In this document: one piece after another, positions 1 to 12,188 of the stretch
Position numbering within the stretch: the stretch's first letter is position 1
Layout: the number at the start of each line of letters is the position of its first letter
Source of the DNA: Papaver somniferum
Lineage: Eukaryota > Streptophyta > Magnoliopsida > Ranunculales > Papaveraceae
Reading direction: 5' to 3'
DNA length: 64,000 bases
Assembly: GCF_003573695.1 (NCBI RefSeq)
Contig: NC_039359.1
Coordinates: 119,605,849-119,669,848, forward strand
Notes under the pieces: generated by a model
Database searches by the model: none
Seen by the model: the letters and a program-made list of their open reading frames with translations, nothing else
What the model was told of the DNA's origin: nothing
Made by a program: the position numbers and the translations under genes

Positions 1-474
1 AATGTCTCTTGTGGATATTTCATTATGAACCCGTTCTTGTATCTTTGCCAATTTTATTGACAAAAAGGGGCAGAAATATTATAGGTCACACTACAAATAC
101 ATATGGTTTTCGAATCATTGTGTAAGGGGGAGTGGTTCCATGATCGAGATGGAGTATTGACTAAGGGGGAGTGATACATATCACCATAGTATTATTGTTA
201 AAGTCATGATGCAATTGGACTTTGATGTTCATAATAATACTATGACACTGTATAATAATGATCGAGAATCTCGATTTCTCTCATTGTTATAGCTACGGAT
301 CTTCAACAACGGTGATACTAAACTTACAACCTTTGGGATCATTGGAGTACTTGGAAGGACGAATATTTCAAGGAACGTTGAAGATTGGACTATGGAATAT
401 GAGCCACTAAAGTTTATATTTTGTATTCCATATGTATTAATAGTTTTGTCACTAAAATTGACAAAGGGGGAGAT
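1..474 (+). mobile_element. 3' internal end of a Copia (SIRE/Maximus-like) element
   Basis: This stretch ends in the polypurine tract GACAAAGGGGGAGAT at about 460-474, followed directly by an LTR that begins TGTTAGAGC. That arrangement is typical of plant Copia elements of the SIRE/Maximus group. Two further AAGGGGGAGTG tracts lie near 125 and 163. No reading frame is visible, so this is the untranslated 3' part, and the gag-pol body lies outside the window. A 12-bp perfect inverted repeat (185-196 with 233-244) sits here. The lineage name is inferred from the tract and LTR start, not from proteins. Confidence 0.7.
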
Positions 475-1470
475 TGTTAGAGCATAGCTCGGTCAACCTC
501 GCATGCGTTGCTATATCAAGCATGGTTGTCAATGTTAGTGATCAAAACTATAAAGTCTTGATTTCTAGCCTATTAGATAAGTCTCGGACTAGGATAGGAA
601 AAGTGCAGTTGAGCTCAAGGACTTCATGGTGATTCAACGACAACGACTAAGGTCTACACCAAGGAACCGTGGAGCTTCATCAACAAAAAGTTATGTGAAG
701 ACTTGAACTTATCTATCACTCGAAAGTCTATGTATTCTTCTCCTACTTCTTATGAGACAAAAGTCGTATGTTATATAAACTAGATCATATACACTTGATA
801 TTTCGAGCTGAGCATTCATTGCTTATCTTTTACTCGAAATCATGTGTTGGTAAAGCGTTTCGCTTTGATCAGGGTTATCTTCACCTAGTGACGAAAGTCA
901 TGAAAGTTTCAATCACTTTGGAAATTGCTCTGACGAGAAAGATCTGTTGTTCTTCACGACTGAATATCACCCTTTGAGAATGTTTCAATGATTGAAATGA
1001 GAGTTTAGATTGTATAACCATGTATTCCTTGAACCGAAGTTTTCGAACTTTGTTGATCAAGATAAATCGGTAGGATTATGGAATTGGCTTGCCAATTCCA
1101 CGAACCCAGTCCGCGAACTGGCGAAAGTTCTCGACCCGAGAATATCTGCTGAGTTTGGAAAACTCAACCGATTAACTTAAGTCCGCGAACTTGTTTGTGA
1201 ACTTAAGAGGTTATGATCTAAAGATGTGCTCTGAATATGAAACATTAATTATTAAGGAATGCTATATGCAAACCGTGGCTATAATGTTCATGAGCCGATT
1301 CTAATCGAATCGAATCATCTTTGTTTCAATTGTGTCTTGTGTAGTTACATAAGATCTCATAGCAATTGAACAACTCTTAACTAGTTCATTTGAGTCAATT
1401 GAACTAGTTATGGTGAAGAAGAACATGATTAATATGAGATGCTCATATGGTTGACCTTTTGGGTTATCAT
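475..1470 (+). mobile_element. 3' LTR of the Copia element, truncated by a later insertion
   Basis: The LTR starts TGTTAGAGCATAGCTCGG directly after the polypurine tract. Its start resembles the two solo LTRs on the minus strand at 12188 and 62255 (shared TGTTAGA(G/A)CA, then a GTTG(C/G)TAT-type segment and GGTTGTCA). Those relatives are about 2.6-2.8 kb long, so only the first kilobase remains. It stops where an unrelated LTR begins at 1471. The short reading frame at 768-977 inside it has no recognisable product. Confidence 0.6.
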
Positions 1471-4432
1471 TGGTAGGTTCGGAAACCTACAATAAAATAC
1501 TGCAAGTGCACAGTGTCTAACTAGTAGAACAATGGCAAGTACAGGTCGTTCCCACGAGGAGTGTGAAAATACTACTTCTAACTATTACCAAGACCAAATA
1601 ATCAAATAGATAATGTTTAATGAGTTTTCAGAAATTCGAAACAAAATGAAACAATAAATAATTTTAACGAAAAACAGAATGATAGAAGGTTGTTAGGATT
1701 TTCGGTTTCCACCAATTAATTATGCAAACTCTACTAATCTTTAAAAATATATTCCATGCATTTTCAAATATTGTTTCTCCGCTCTAGTTTTCTTCGCTTC
1801 ATGAGTAGTGATTCTAAAGCATTACCTATCTATCCTTGCATACCACGTCTAGGGATTTAACCGAAGCACGAAATATCAATTCAAAAGCATAAATAATCAA
1901 GAAAATCACATGAACAATTAAATACCAAGCAATAAGAAGAAAAACTATTAATCAATCAAATCATTATTAGCATATAATTGTAGAGTTTACGCAATCAAAT
2001 TGGTTTCCACTTAAACCCTAACAATCAATTTAGCTAGACATGGCTTTCTTAAAAAAACCACAAATAAATCAAATAAAATTTCTAGCTAATCAGAAACGGA
2101 ATCAAAAACAAAACTTCAAACCCTAGCCTTCACGGCTCTGCAGCCGCAGCCCCCTTTTCGTCTCCCAAAACCGCCTCTCTCTGTTTCTCTTGGTTTTGTT
2201 GATTTATACCTACTGCCTAAGGTACTGCGAAAGAATCCAAAATAAAACCCATCAAATATTTGTCTGCCAAGGCCCAGTCCACTAACAAACTCTCTTCCGA
2301 AGTCAGCAGCACCACTCTGATGCCTGAACTTTTAAACTGCGTCACCGATTGAGAGTTTGAGACCCCAAGCCACTTTGCTCGGCTAAGTGTCTTCACCCTG
2401 CTCCTGCTCCCGCCATCTGAATCTTGTTAGGGTCATAGCAGCAACGAAAGCTCACTTCGATCATCCCCGACATAACTGGTCGCAGCAACAAACGCTTCAG
2501 CCAAATTCACAAATCCGTGCAAACTCAGTCCACATCATTCTATTCCTTGTCCGTTCCAATTTGGTCACCCATCGGCTGCACAGTTCCAGGCTTCCAGCGA
2601 CTAGTCAGGCCAAGTCATCTCTGTCCGTCTAAACTTATTCACCTGAAACGCACCACCAACTTGCTTCTCAGAACCAGCTCAACTTGAACCCCGTAGTACC
2701 ACTTAGAATTGGTCTTCATTCCCATCTCCATTCATGCAAACACGATCAGTATATACTCCTTTATTAATGACAGCAAATCGAGTCTCGTGTCTGACTTTCC
2801 GGCACAGAATTCAGTTCATTCTCCACCTCGAGCTCTCTATGCAGCCACCAAATCAACACCAGTCCAAGAATAATCATTCCATTTCCATTCAGTCAAAGCT
2901 TCTTCCAAGAACTGCTCTGATTTCGACAGGAAATACCCCCCAGAAATCTGTACGTGAACCATGCATCACTGCCTGTACTTTGTTGTTTCTAATCATTTCT
3001 TAGCCGAGATACAACAGAACTTCTACAGCTCCTTGTATATCCGCATCTCCCTGTTATTATGATAAAAACTGTCAGACGGCCACCATCACCAGCACCATTT
3101 AACGCCACCAGAACTTCCATTAAATTCACACATGCATCACCTAGCTTTGCTGCTCCATTCGATAACCACCATTAGCCCACTGACTCTGCATTTGACACTC
3201 ATCTTCTTCCTTCGCATCTGCAGCCAGGCAGCTGTCTTTTCTTCTTCTATGAACGGAGTACCGAGCTATCAACTCAGCCAACACCCCCATCACTGCCTTC
3301 CATTAATCCCAATTCAGACCACCTGTACAGGGATACAATCACTGGCAGTACCATCTTCTTCTACTGGTCGAGCAGTCATTACTTGTCTTCAGTTCTTCAA
3401 TATCACTAACCCAGACCATCATTACTAACGCCATCAACTAAGTCGATTAGACATCGCACCATTCAATACGGAACCCAATTTGTGTTGTTGTATATTCTTC
3501 CATCCATAGTTCAATTCTTGACTGCATAGGAGCCACAGTGTTGCTGTTAATCCATCACTGAGATACTGCCTCTATTGCTTCTTCATTCAGATCATTACCA
3601 AGTCTCCACAATAAGCTACTTGAGTGCGAAAAGAATATTTCTTCTGTAGTGATAAGAGAAGTGGCAGGTGGTAGGGAGCTTGCTGGACACATATGAGTCC
3701 ATTATGTCGTTAACTCATATGTGCCTTTCACGTGTGAACAAAAAGAACATTTCTCTGCTTCACTGATTTGATATTTCTGGCCATAGTTGTTGTCTTAAGT
3801 CTCCACGTCCCATTCACTTGTTAACTTCTGGTGCGGTGAGTAGTATGAGCGCTGCTGATATATAAAGATTACCAGGCTAGCCTCAAATTATCATTGTGGT
3901 CGGCGATATATGGAAACATCAGGTCAACCCCATTTCATCATCGTGGTTGTTGATACATGGAAATACCAGGCCAACCTATTTCATTATCGTGGTTGCTGAT
4001 ACATGGAAATACCAGGCCAACCACTTTGGTTCCTGATATATGGAAATACCAGGCCAACCCGGCTGCTGATATATGGAAATACCAGGCCATCATAATAAGT
4101 ACTGCTGATATATAGAAATACTAGGTCAGCATAATAAGTGTTGCTGATATATAGAAATACCAAGCCAGCATAATAAGTGCTGCTGATATATAGAAATACC
4201 AGGCCAGCATAATCGATCATTGTGGTTGCTGATATATGGAAGTACCAGGCCAACCACATTTTGTCATTTTCGTTGCAAACACCATTAAGTCTCACATTTT
4301 GCTGTTTTTTCGCTGGATGATCGAATTCACTTGTACTTTCTACAAAAGCAGTAAAATAGTATTAGCAATTAAAATATTGTATCCTAGCTAATATAAATAA
4401 GGGTATAAAATGTAGCATTTACATGCTTATCA
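1471..4432 (-). mobile_element. LTR of a Tat/Athila-like Ty3-gypsy element
   Basis: Read on the minus strand, this LTR starts TGATAAGCATG at 4432 and ends CCTACCA at 1471. A G-rich tract (complement of ACACCCCCACAC) abuts it at 4433-4444 as a polypurine tract. The left end carries the TGCAAGTGCACAGTGTC and GGTCGTTCCCACGAGGA blocks that recur in LTRs of this plant group, and it resembles the LTR end of element D at 46655. It contains a minisatellite. The open frames at 2387-3428 are C-rich LTR sequence without recognisable domains. Confidence 0.6.
3851..4257. repeat. Minisatellite inside the LTR, about 10 units
   Basis: About ten copies of a core reading GCTGATATATGGAAATACC then AGGCCAACC are spaced 30-50 bp apart. 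The units differ by substitutions and by spacer length, so the array is old or evolves by slippage. It gives the minus-strand frame at 3984-4295 its repeated peptide pattern (VFLYISSTYY), which is a by-product of the repeat. Confidence 0.85.
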
Positions 4433-5584
4433 ACACCCCCACACTTATATTTTGCTAGTCCTCGAGCAAAACAGAGATATTATGCAATAGATTTTTTTTT
4501 TTTTTTTTAAGAAAAATCCTAACAAAAGCGTCACTCCCCCACACTTAAACATTACATTGTCCTCAATGTAGTTGAGTCATCCAAGGTAGAAATTAAGGTG
4601 GGAAATTCTAAAATACGATATGCAAAAATTACACAAATAAAAATAAAAGATAGAGTGAAGGGAACAATTCTGATGGGTTGACTCCCATGAAGCGAAAGAT
4701 ATTTGTTTCCCTGCTCTCAGTAGCACGTAATCTCAAACAAGATGAGGTTGATACCCCAAAGTAAGGTGTCAATCATATATATAAAGCCTGAAGAGTTGGG
4801 GATCAACCCAACTAATCTGATTAGTCGAAAACATGAACCTACAGTAAAAAAGATTAGTACCCAGAGAGATAAAACTGAATTCAATCTTATTTAAAACATA
4901 ATTCGAACCTTGAATATGAGGTAAATCACGTTCGCAGATGATTACTAAAGATTGTCTAAAGAATTGAACAGTTGTTGGACTCCCTAAATCTGGTTCTAAG
5001 TCAGCGGAAATAACTTCCACGACTGATATTAGTTCAAACGCACAGGTATCGATATGTTCAACATTCACATAAGATTTTAGAAAATCACTAGGAGGATCCA
5101 AAGAACAAGGGCTCAACGAAACAATGATATCATGATTAATTGACCCATTATCATCTACAATGGTTTCATTATTAAGGGTCAAGGTCGGAGTTTTCTCAAC
5201 TAATGGAACTAATCGAGACTGGGTAAAGACTAGAGGTTCTAGTTTGGGCTTCCATTTATTAGTGTCTAGCAGCGGTGTGGAGTCTAACAAAGCATTGACT
5301 TCACAGATAACACTATCATCATCAAAAATATACCCAAAATGAGCTAAGAAAACCTCTAATGGATATTCCAAGTCGCTTTTGCAAAAGCTTTGCGAGTGCA
5401 TACTTTCTTTTCGCACGCTCCTCTTCAGACTAAGGTACCTGGAAAATATTCAAAGAAACTGCGTAAAAAGAACTAAAAGAAATCTAAAAGAAAAAAAGAA
5501 GAATAAATTATATACAAAAATAAAAATAAGCTATATACAAAAATTGATATCAATCAGAGTGTATTATGCAGCGGCGCCAAAAAT
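4433..5584 (-). mobile_element. Internal region of a short Tat/Athila-like element
   Basis: The region runs from a polypurine tract (4433-4444) to a primer-binding site at about 5571-5579, which reads TGGCGCCGCTGC on the minus strand. This resembles the tRNA-Asp-type site (TGGCGCCGTTGCC) used by Athila/Tat elements. CCCCCACACTTA followed by a TCCTCGAG or TCCTCAATG block is present twice, as is usual near the 3' end of such elements. The interior is only about 1.15 kb and holds one ORF, so the element is non-autonomous or heavily deleted. Confidence 0.6.
4769..5416 (-). CDS. Unknown ORF of a non-autonomous gypsy-like element (215 aa)
   Basis: This 215-residue open frame starts MRKESMHSQSF and ends in WVDPQLFRLYIYD. 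I recall similar WVDPQLFRL-type endings in ORFs of plant gypsy-like non-autonomous elements, but I cannot confirm that here. No zinc knuckle, protease, reverse transcriptase or integrase motif is visible. It lies between the polypurine tract and the primer site of the host element, in the sense direction of that element. The function is unknown, and the frame may be a remnant of a longer gene. Confidence 0.4.
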   Translation of the reverse strand: MRKESMHSQSFCKSDLEYPLEVFLAHFGYIFDDDSVICEVNALLDSTPLLDTNKWKPKLEPLVFTQSRLVPLVEKTPTLTLNNETIVDDNGSINHDIIVSLSPCSLDPPSDFLKSYVNVEHIDTCAFELISVVEVISADLEPDLGSPTTVQFFRQSLVIICERDLPHIQGSNYVLNKIEFSFISLGTNLFYCRFMFSTNQISWVDPQLFRLYIYD

Positions 5585-7025
5585 TGATGTGATTTTCAAT
5601 TGAGTTGTAGTAAAAAGGTTCGTTGAGACTTGTGAAAGCAAACGAATTTAGACTTAAAAATTAAAGAAAACTTGACTCAAAATTTGATTTCAAGATATGA
5701 GAAAATAACCAAGACACTGATTCCACTATTACACATGAATGAATGATGGTAAATAACTCAAAACTCTAATTATCTGTAAGTCCCTTATTTTCTTAACTCA
5801 CAAATAATCAGGCAAATTCTCAAAAATTAACTGTATCCCCTAAGCATAGATTATCCAATAAAAGCATAACCTATCTAATTGAATCACAACTAATGAAGAA
5901 AATTGTGCAAACAATTAAAAACTCTGCAAAAGCAGTGATTGAGTGAATTATAATTAAATATTAGAGAAAATATAATAGTTACCAAATTATTCATGCGTAA
6001 ATAGCTTCTTCATTGCCTTGGTTGTGAGAGAATTAGCACATCATCATGTTGGAAACACGCTCGAAATTCATTATTATTGCTCAAAAATGGTTTATAAATG
6101 ATGAAAAGGGAGAAATATAATGAAAATCGGGTTTGTAACAGTTATATGTGTTACAAACCAGAACGATACACAGTATGTGTCACTGATACTGTAGCAAATA
6201 AGTCTGCCTCTGATGTACGACCCTCGGCTGTGAGTCGTTATCACTGTAGAAAAACGACTGTCTTTGCTGGTCTGTTCTTCGTGTTATTCAGCTATGCAGC
6301 AGCAGAAATGGTGACTCTCTGCAACTTTCAATTTCTCGCCTCTGAGATGTTCTAAATCCTCCCAATTCTCTCTGTAACCCTTCAGTGATACCCTAATAGG
6401 CTATTTATACTCAACAAGGACAAGAATCTTCACTCATTACTCCGGAAAATCCTTCCAATATTCGGTAGTAAAAGAAAATATTTTGGAGATATTTTCTTTC
6501 ATTTCTTTCACAATCATGCATCTGCAGCTGTTCGACCTTCCTTGTTAATCTCAGTTATGCTCCAAACACGCTTAGAATGAGTCCCTGGTGAAGTAAAACT
6601 CATGCAAGAACATTATCTTCACGTTATTTCCCGTGAATGTCTTCTCGGCCAAACAAACCTCCCTGTTTTCTTCTATCCACAATTACAGCCCAGTTTCACC
6701 GGTTCTGATGGACTTACCAGTCCTGTTTAGATGTAACAGGCCCATATCAATCCATTTGAGAGATTGAATCACTCCATAAGTCTCCAAGATCAAAAACAGC
6801 AACTCTCGGGTTTTCTCATGCAAAACCCGTAACTCCTTGATTTCTTCTAACTCGAGTTCTAGCCAAAATCCATCGAACCAAAGACCCAAAACAATCCTGT
6901 TAGGCTCAAAGGAAGATACCCAAACTGTTCCAGCTCTTTAGTCTCACTGAAACAAGCTCAAATTCGCAACCCTAGTTCTGACATTGAAACCAAAAATTTC
7001 CCGCCAAAACATAACTTTTGGAATG
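5585..7025 (-). mobile_element. Probable 5' LTR next to the tRNA-Asp-type primer site
   Basis: On the minus strand this segment ends ...AATCACATCA, five bases before TGGCGCCGC, as a 5' LTR should. The left edge at 5585 (TGATGTGATTTTC) is therefore fairly secure. The right edge is not seen: around 7025 the sequence passes into a different LTR family. By eye it does not match the LTR at 1471-4432, although both should be copies if they bound the same element. The pair may have been brought together by deletion or nested insertion. Confidence 0.45.
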
Positions 7026-8645
7026 AAGAAGATGGTTAGCCCTTATCCAACGTCCTGGATGCCGAATAACAAATGGGTGTTGTGGACAAATGGGCTACAC
7101 ATAGCCGTGGGTGACACATAGCAAAAGTGGGGGTCCGTACAACAAATGTCCTTCGGGGGTGCTCCGAGCAACTTTTCGAGCCGAATTTTCCAACAATATT
7201 TATTTCCAAAAAAATACCTACAAACACACAAAACACCATAATAAGGATGAAAACGAGTACTAACAATACGAAACATTGAGGACAAATTAGAGACATAAAT
7301 GCGTCTATCAATCATGTTGAACCAACATACGTGTACTCGTTTGGGCATGGTTTTCTCAAACCCAGTAAACGTGTACCCAAGTGTGTGTGACAAGCTATGT
7401 CTTTCGATCTAACGGTTGAGAGATATTGGCTTGAATCTAAAGCAGGTTTTCATCTAACGGTGGATAGAATTTTCTTTGTACCTAAGGCAAAACCCTGATT
7501 TGAAAGGCTATATATAGGAGACATCTAGCTAGAGCAAAACTTAATCCCCACACGTCTGTGTGCTACTAGTGCGCTCGCTAGAGTCGATCTCCATTAACTC
7601 TTGAGTTTCTTCTCTAAACTCGAGTTAACTACTTAAAGACTTCATTGGGATTGTGAAGCCAGACCGATACTACTTTTATCGTAGTTGTGTGATCTGATCT
7701 TGCATCTTCTATCGTACGAGTACAATCGATTGATTGTCTTGAGATCGTGAGAGTTATCCGATAGGCAAGATAAAGAAGTCACAAACATCTTCGTCTCAAT
7801 GTTTGTGATTCCTCGACAAACCGCCTGTGCAGTCAGGAAGGATTGTAGAGAGGTGATTGATTAATCTAGGCTGTTCTTCGGGAATATAAGTCCGGATTAT
7901 CAATTGGTTCCTGTTACCTTGATTTTATATTTAAAGACGGAACAAAACCTAGGTTTTATCTGTGGGAGACAGATTTATCCTTTCGATAGACTTTTCTGTG
8001 TGAGACAGATTCGTTTATTATCAAGTCTGTGATTTTGGGTTGCAGTAACTCTTAGTTGTGGGTGAGATCAGCTAAGGGAATCAAGTACGCAGTGTCCTGC
8101 TGGGATCAGAGGAATAGGAGTACAACTTTACCTTGTATCAGTGGGAGATTGGTGGGGGTTCAACTATAGATCATTCTGAAGTTAGTTTGCAGTAGGCTAG
8201 GGTTTGTAGCGGCTTAATGCAGTGTGTATTCAATCTGGACTAGGTCCCGATGTTTTTCTGCATTTGCGGTTTCCTCGTTAACAAAACTTCTGGTGTCTGT
8301 GTTATTTCTTTTCCGCATTATATTTATATAATAGAAATAATACAGGTTGTGCGTTCGTGATCATCAATTGGAAATCCAACCTTTGGTTGTTGATTGATAT
8401 TGATTGATCCTTGGACATTGGTCTTTGGTACCGTCCAAGTTATCTCTCTTTGATAAAGACTCGCAGATTTCTATTTGCTTGAGTAAAGATCAAAACGATA
8501 TATTGAGATAATAACTCCTTGAGATTCTTTTTATCTAGATTGAGTCTGACTGTCTAGTTGATTCTCTAGCAAAGTATTTCGGAGTTAGTCTATACAGATT
8601 GCTAAGCGAAATATTGGGTGGTGTTGTTAGACCCCCGCTTTTTCA
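7026..8645 (+). mobile_element. LTR-like segment ending ...CCCCCGCTTTTTCA
   Basis: The reverse complement of the right part (about 7700-8645) is closely similar to 58093-58975. Both start TGAAAAAGCGGGGGTC on that strand and share the block GTTAACGAGGAAACCGC followed by GGGACCTAGTCCAG. The same core appears in both solo LTRs (9710-9760 and 59870-59940), so all belong to one broad Copia-type LTR group. A TATATATAGG box near 7510 fits a plus-strand promoter. The left edge is uncertain. The right edge directly abuts the truncated LTR of element A. Confidence 0.5.
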
Positions 8646-8681
8646 ATAGGGGCACTTCCTTACCATACCGGGTACATGACA
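8646..8681 (-). mobile_element. Remnant of the 3' LTR of element A (36 bp)
   Basis: This matches the right end of the LTR at 14518-14553 with one visible substitution (CACTTCC for CACTCCC). It begins TGTCATGTACCCGG on the minus strand, right after the polypurine tract, and stops abruptly at 8646 against an unrelated LTR end. Confidence 0.8.
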
Positions 8682-9384
8682 TTCCACTCCCCTTGAAAGC
8701 ATCCTTGTCCTCAAGGATGAAGGATTTGCATGATCATTCTAATGAGCAACACTCCCTTACCATGCCGTATACATAACATTAGCCCACTGCGAGTAAATGC
8801 CTCGGCAAGACTTTGAAATACTTCATCTCCATTCCCAGCAACAACGTTCCTCCCTCCTTGCAAACTACATGAATGGCTGACTGATATTGCCACTGAAATC
8901 CCATGTGAGGCCCATAAACACCTTCTTACCAAGCCCAACATTCAACTGCCCTCTTTGTAGACTACAAGTGAGTCTCAAAGTTGTAATCACACTCTGAAAA
9001 TAAACCAGTAGAGTTAACTCTTGAGTATTCCTTCCCCCAAGGTAAAAGAGTCCCTTATCTTCATAACTCTTTGTTGAGGAAGCACCACTAGAAGCACCAC
9101 TCAACTGCAAGGTACAGTGACTAAATAAGGTAGTAGTTCCTGCTTTAAAATTTAACCATGGAGCTAAACCGGCTTGGGTTTGCTTCCCAACAAAAAACAG
9201 GTCCATAATCTGCACAACTCCCAGCTTGATATGCATACATACCATCACCCCTTGCACTTGGCTACAGATCTTCACAACACAGTTGAGATTAATAGCACCA
9301 TTTGCTTTAAGTTTCCATCTCGAGGAGACACCCAACCATAATGCAATTTGAAGTTCCACTATCTCATTTAAGTAGTTAGTTGTG
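8682..9384 (-). pseudogene. Degraded 3' coding part of element A
   Basis: A long minus-strand frame can be followed from the target duplication of the solo LTR (9385) down to about 8865. It includes the peptides ELQIALWLGVSSRWKL and GLFYLGGRNTQELTLL. After a stop, the sequence continues with several further stops to the polypurine tract. The first residues of the longer open frame (up to 9494) belong to the inserted solo LTR and not to this gene. No known domain is recognised. It is hydrophobic and continues the coding sequence at 12204-13607. Confidence 0.4.
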
Positions 9385-9389
9385 CTCAG
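9385..9389. other. Target-site duplication CTCAG, left copy
   Basis: CTCAG directly precedes the solo LTR start TGAAAAGGGCGAGGG at 9390. The matching copy is at 12189-12193. Perfect five-base duplications are usual for LTR element insertion and fix both edges of the insertion. Confidence 0.85.
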
Positions 9390-12188
9390 TGAAAAGGGCG
9401 AGGGTACCCAAATATACCTCAAGCTAAAACTTTTCCTACCTATAAGTCCTTTCTCAGAAAGTGATTGTCTATGGACTGAGTCGAGACAATACAACTAATC
9501 GGTTCACACTCCGTGTGATTTTCTATGGATACCAGATCGAGACAATACAACAACGAAGTATGTCTACTTGATACAAAGGTTCGGACTTAACCAAACACAA
9601 TAGGATTGCTTATCAAGTAAATAGGAATTAAAGTTTGTGTAATTTACTTTAATTATAATAAAACAATTATAATGCGGAATATAAAAGTAAATGACACAAC
9701 AGGATTTTGTTAACGAGGAAACCGCAAATGCAGAAAAACCCCGGGACCTAGTCCAGAATTGAATACTCTCAGGATTAAGCCGCTACACAAAATTACACTT
9801 AACTTCGTATAGTTTAGACCAAGTAACTAACCCTATAGTTCACCTAGTTCCATCTGTATTCCCACGCCTCCAACTTATAAATAAGTCACGTACTTGGAAC
9901 AATCTCTTTGGTTCGTATTCCAAACAGTAAAGGAACAAGAAATCTGTTTGGTAACAACTCTATTCAACCAAGTGATATGAGTCGGACAAAGGCTCTTCCG
10001 TTTATCTTAACATAAACTCCTTTGTCGGGTCTAGATCTATCTTATGTTCAATCACCCGAAGGTAATCGGTTAAGATTAAGCCAACAACATCTTTAATCAC
10101 ACGGAAACGTGTTGATGTCGATTTACTCAATTAATCAATCCAATCTACCACAAGGATAAACCGATTATTAATTGAATCCTCTTTTCCCAAACAAGTATTG
10201 TGCACACCAAAGATTATAAAACCCAAGTCAGATCTTCAATACTTCTTTGTCTTCAAATATTCTTAAATCTTCAATAAACACCTGCACGCAATCACTTGAA
10301 TCTCTTGTGATCAATCACGCACAGAACGGAGTCTGTTAACAATGGATTATCACAAGATCGTCTTTAGAACTAACAACAGTCTAAAGATCCTTGTCGAAAC
10401 TCTGAACTAGTTTGAGTGAATCTTATATCATAAGAGAAGATTCTCAAGCATAAACAAACTAGGTGCAATTAGATTTCAACCAACATTAGTCAATCAAATC
10501 AATCGAAAACAAATATAAACCGCAATTATTTAGTTTCCCACCAACGGGTCGCGCTAGATCTTCTCAATCCCAAAGAATACTTTAAATTGAGCGGCAGTAA
10601 GAGATTTCACCTAATTAGATTACTCTCCTCTCTGATAGGCGGCTTCACCAGTAACAACGACAAAAGAGGAAGTCTATTGTTATGAAGGATTAGTTTGCTT
10701 GAAAAGACAAACTTCGGTATTTATATACAAGGAAGTTTGGACACCAAGGAATTTCCAAAACCGAAAATATTCTCAAGATACTCATAAAGCACAAATTCGG
10801 TTTCCATAATTCCTGGAAATGCTCTGTCCAAAAATAACAATCGAAATATCTCGGAAAATCTAATTAGTAAATGCACATTACTAATTCTGTAATTTCCCTA
10901 CAAAATCAAATTAATAACCTTAATTAAAAGATTCTTAACTTACTTATGTTTTGATCCTGGGATTCTCTTCCCTTAACCGTTAAGGAATATCTTTGAACAA
11001 TTATAGAAATAAACATTCTCAGCACGTGTTCAAAGTTTGTCGACATCTTTACTTTGTAAGTTCTCTTTCACACTTACAACGTTGAAACCGATTTGCCACA
11101 CTTCCAAACAAGTTTAAAATTGGTTCATCTGACTTTCAAGAATTATGTGATTGATCAAACCAACATTCAATCACAATCATGGGTTTAACAGTTCTACCAA
11201 AACAAGTTTCGGATCTACCTCCATGTGAGTACTTCGCATAGTCACACTAGCTTACCAAAGATTGGATGACTAGGTACTAGGATCGGTTCCCCACATATAT
11301 ATGGTATCTAACTTATATGTGTCGCACATGTACATAGGATCGGTTCCCTTTTCTGCTATAAACCTTGCTGCAACTCATACAAGGTTCGGTTCCCTTTGAT
11401 GTACTGCACCCCTTAGGATCGGTTCCCTTTCCCTTACAAGGATTTGTTCCCTTTCCCTTACACGGGCAGACATACAAAATCCGATCATACCTCAGGTGAT
11501 TACGTAAGATTGGTTTTACTAATAAAAGCTCTACCAATACATAAGTTAGGCCTTTGTGAATAGTTCTACCAAGAAATACAACAAGTTGTGAGCGGTTATA
11601 CTCTATCACACATATTGGTTGTTCATAAGATATGCAATGAATAACAAAACCAATAACACCTGGCAATTTCCTTTTCGGTTCACAAAACAAGTTTATGAAC
11701 TTACTTCCTCAGAACACATGTAAACATTGTTCCCTAGGATGAAATCCTCACCTCATACCCATACATAATCACAATAGCATTCAAATGATTATGGTGATGT
11801 CTTATCTACAAAGTTTAATGGTTAAGCAATAAACCTCGTATTGTATTCCTTAATACTATGTCTATCTAGAGTTCATATATGTTTCGCAGTTATATTTTCA
11901 ATATGCACGACTTGAAAGATACGTTAGGGAATGAAACAGTTCAAGTCAAATATCACTAACCTCGAGTGGAAGGAAGATTGTTGTTGTTGTAGCTCCATAC
12001 TTATTCACATCTTCAAGTCTTCGCAGTACTTGTAATGTCTCATATCCTAATACTTTCAAGCTAACCTATTCGAAGTTCACTCTAATACATAATCAAGCGA
12101 CTCTTAACATGAGTTTAGATTCACTAAAATATGACAACCAACTTGACATACCAACGCTTGGTGGGTTCAACCGAGAAATGCTCTAACA
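9390..12188 (-). mobile_element. Solo LTR of a Copia-type element nested in element A
   Basis: On the minus strand it runs TGTTAGAGCATTTCTCGG (from 12188) to ...CCCTCGCCCTTTTCA (9390), with TG...CA ends and the flanking duplication CTCAG. There is no internal domain, so it is a solo LTR left by LTR-LTR recombination. A TATATAAATA box lies on the minus strand at 10718-10727. It carries the conserved block GTTAACGAGGAAACCGC near 9714 and a short array of GATCGGTTCCCTTT units at 11278-11463. It is related to the solo LTR at 59613-62255. The open frame at 11313-11690 follows the array and is not a gene. Confidence 0.88.
11278..11463. repeat. Degenerate GATCGGTTCCCTTT array in the solo LTR
   Basis: About five irregularly spaced copies of AGGATCGGTTCCCTTTCCC occur here. 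The related LTR at 59613-62255 has an expanded 34-bp array with the same GATCGGTT core at the equivalent place, so this part of the LTR tends to amplify. Confidence 0.65.

Noticed and set aside
768..977. 69-codon frame in the first LTR
   Set aside because: No domain, and it lies inside LTR sequence of the Copia element.
2387..3428. Three plus-strand frames with Ser/His/Leu-rich peptides
   Set aside because: They fall in C-rich LTR sequence antisense to the element and have no conserved motif.
3851..4257. CRISPR-like array
   Set aside because: Units diverge, spacers are partly repeated, and the context is a plant LTR; it is a minisatellite.
7036..7393. Two overlapping minus frames of 91 and 116 codons
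   Set aside because: They overlap in different frames inside LTR-like sequence and show no domain.
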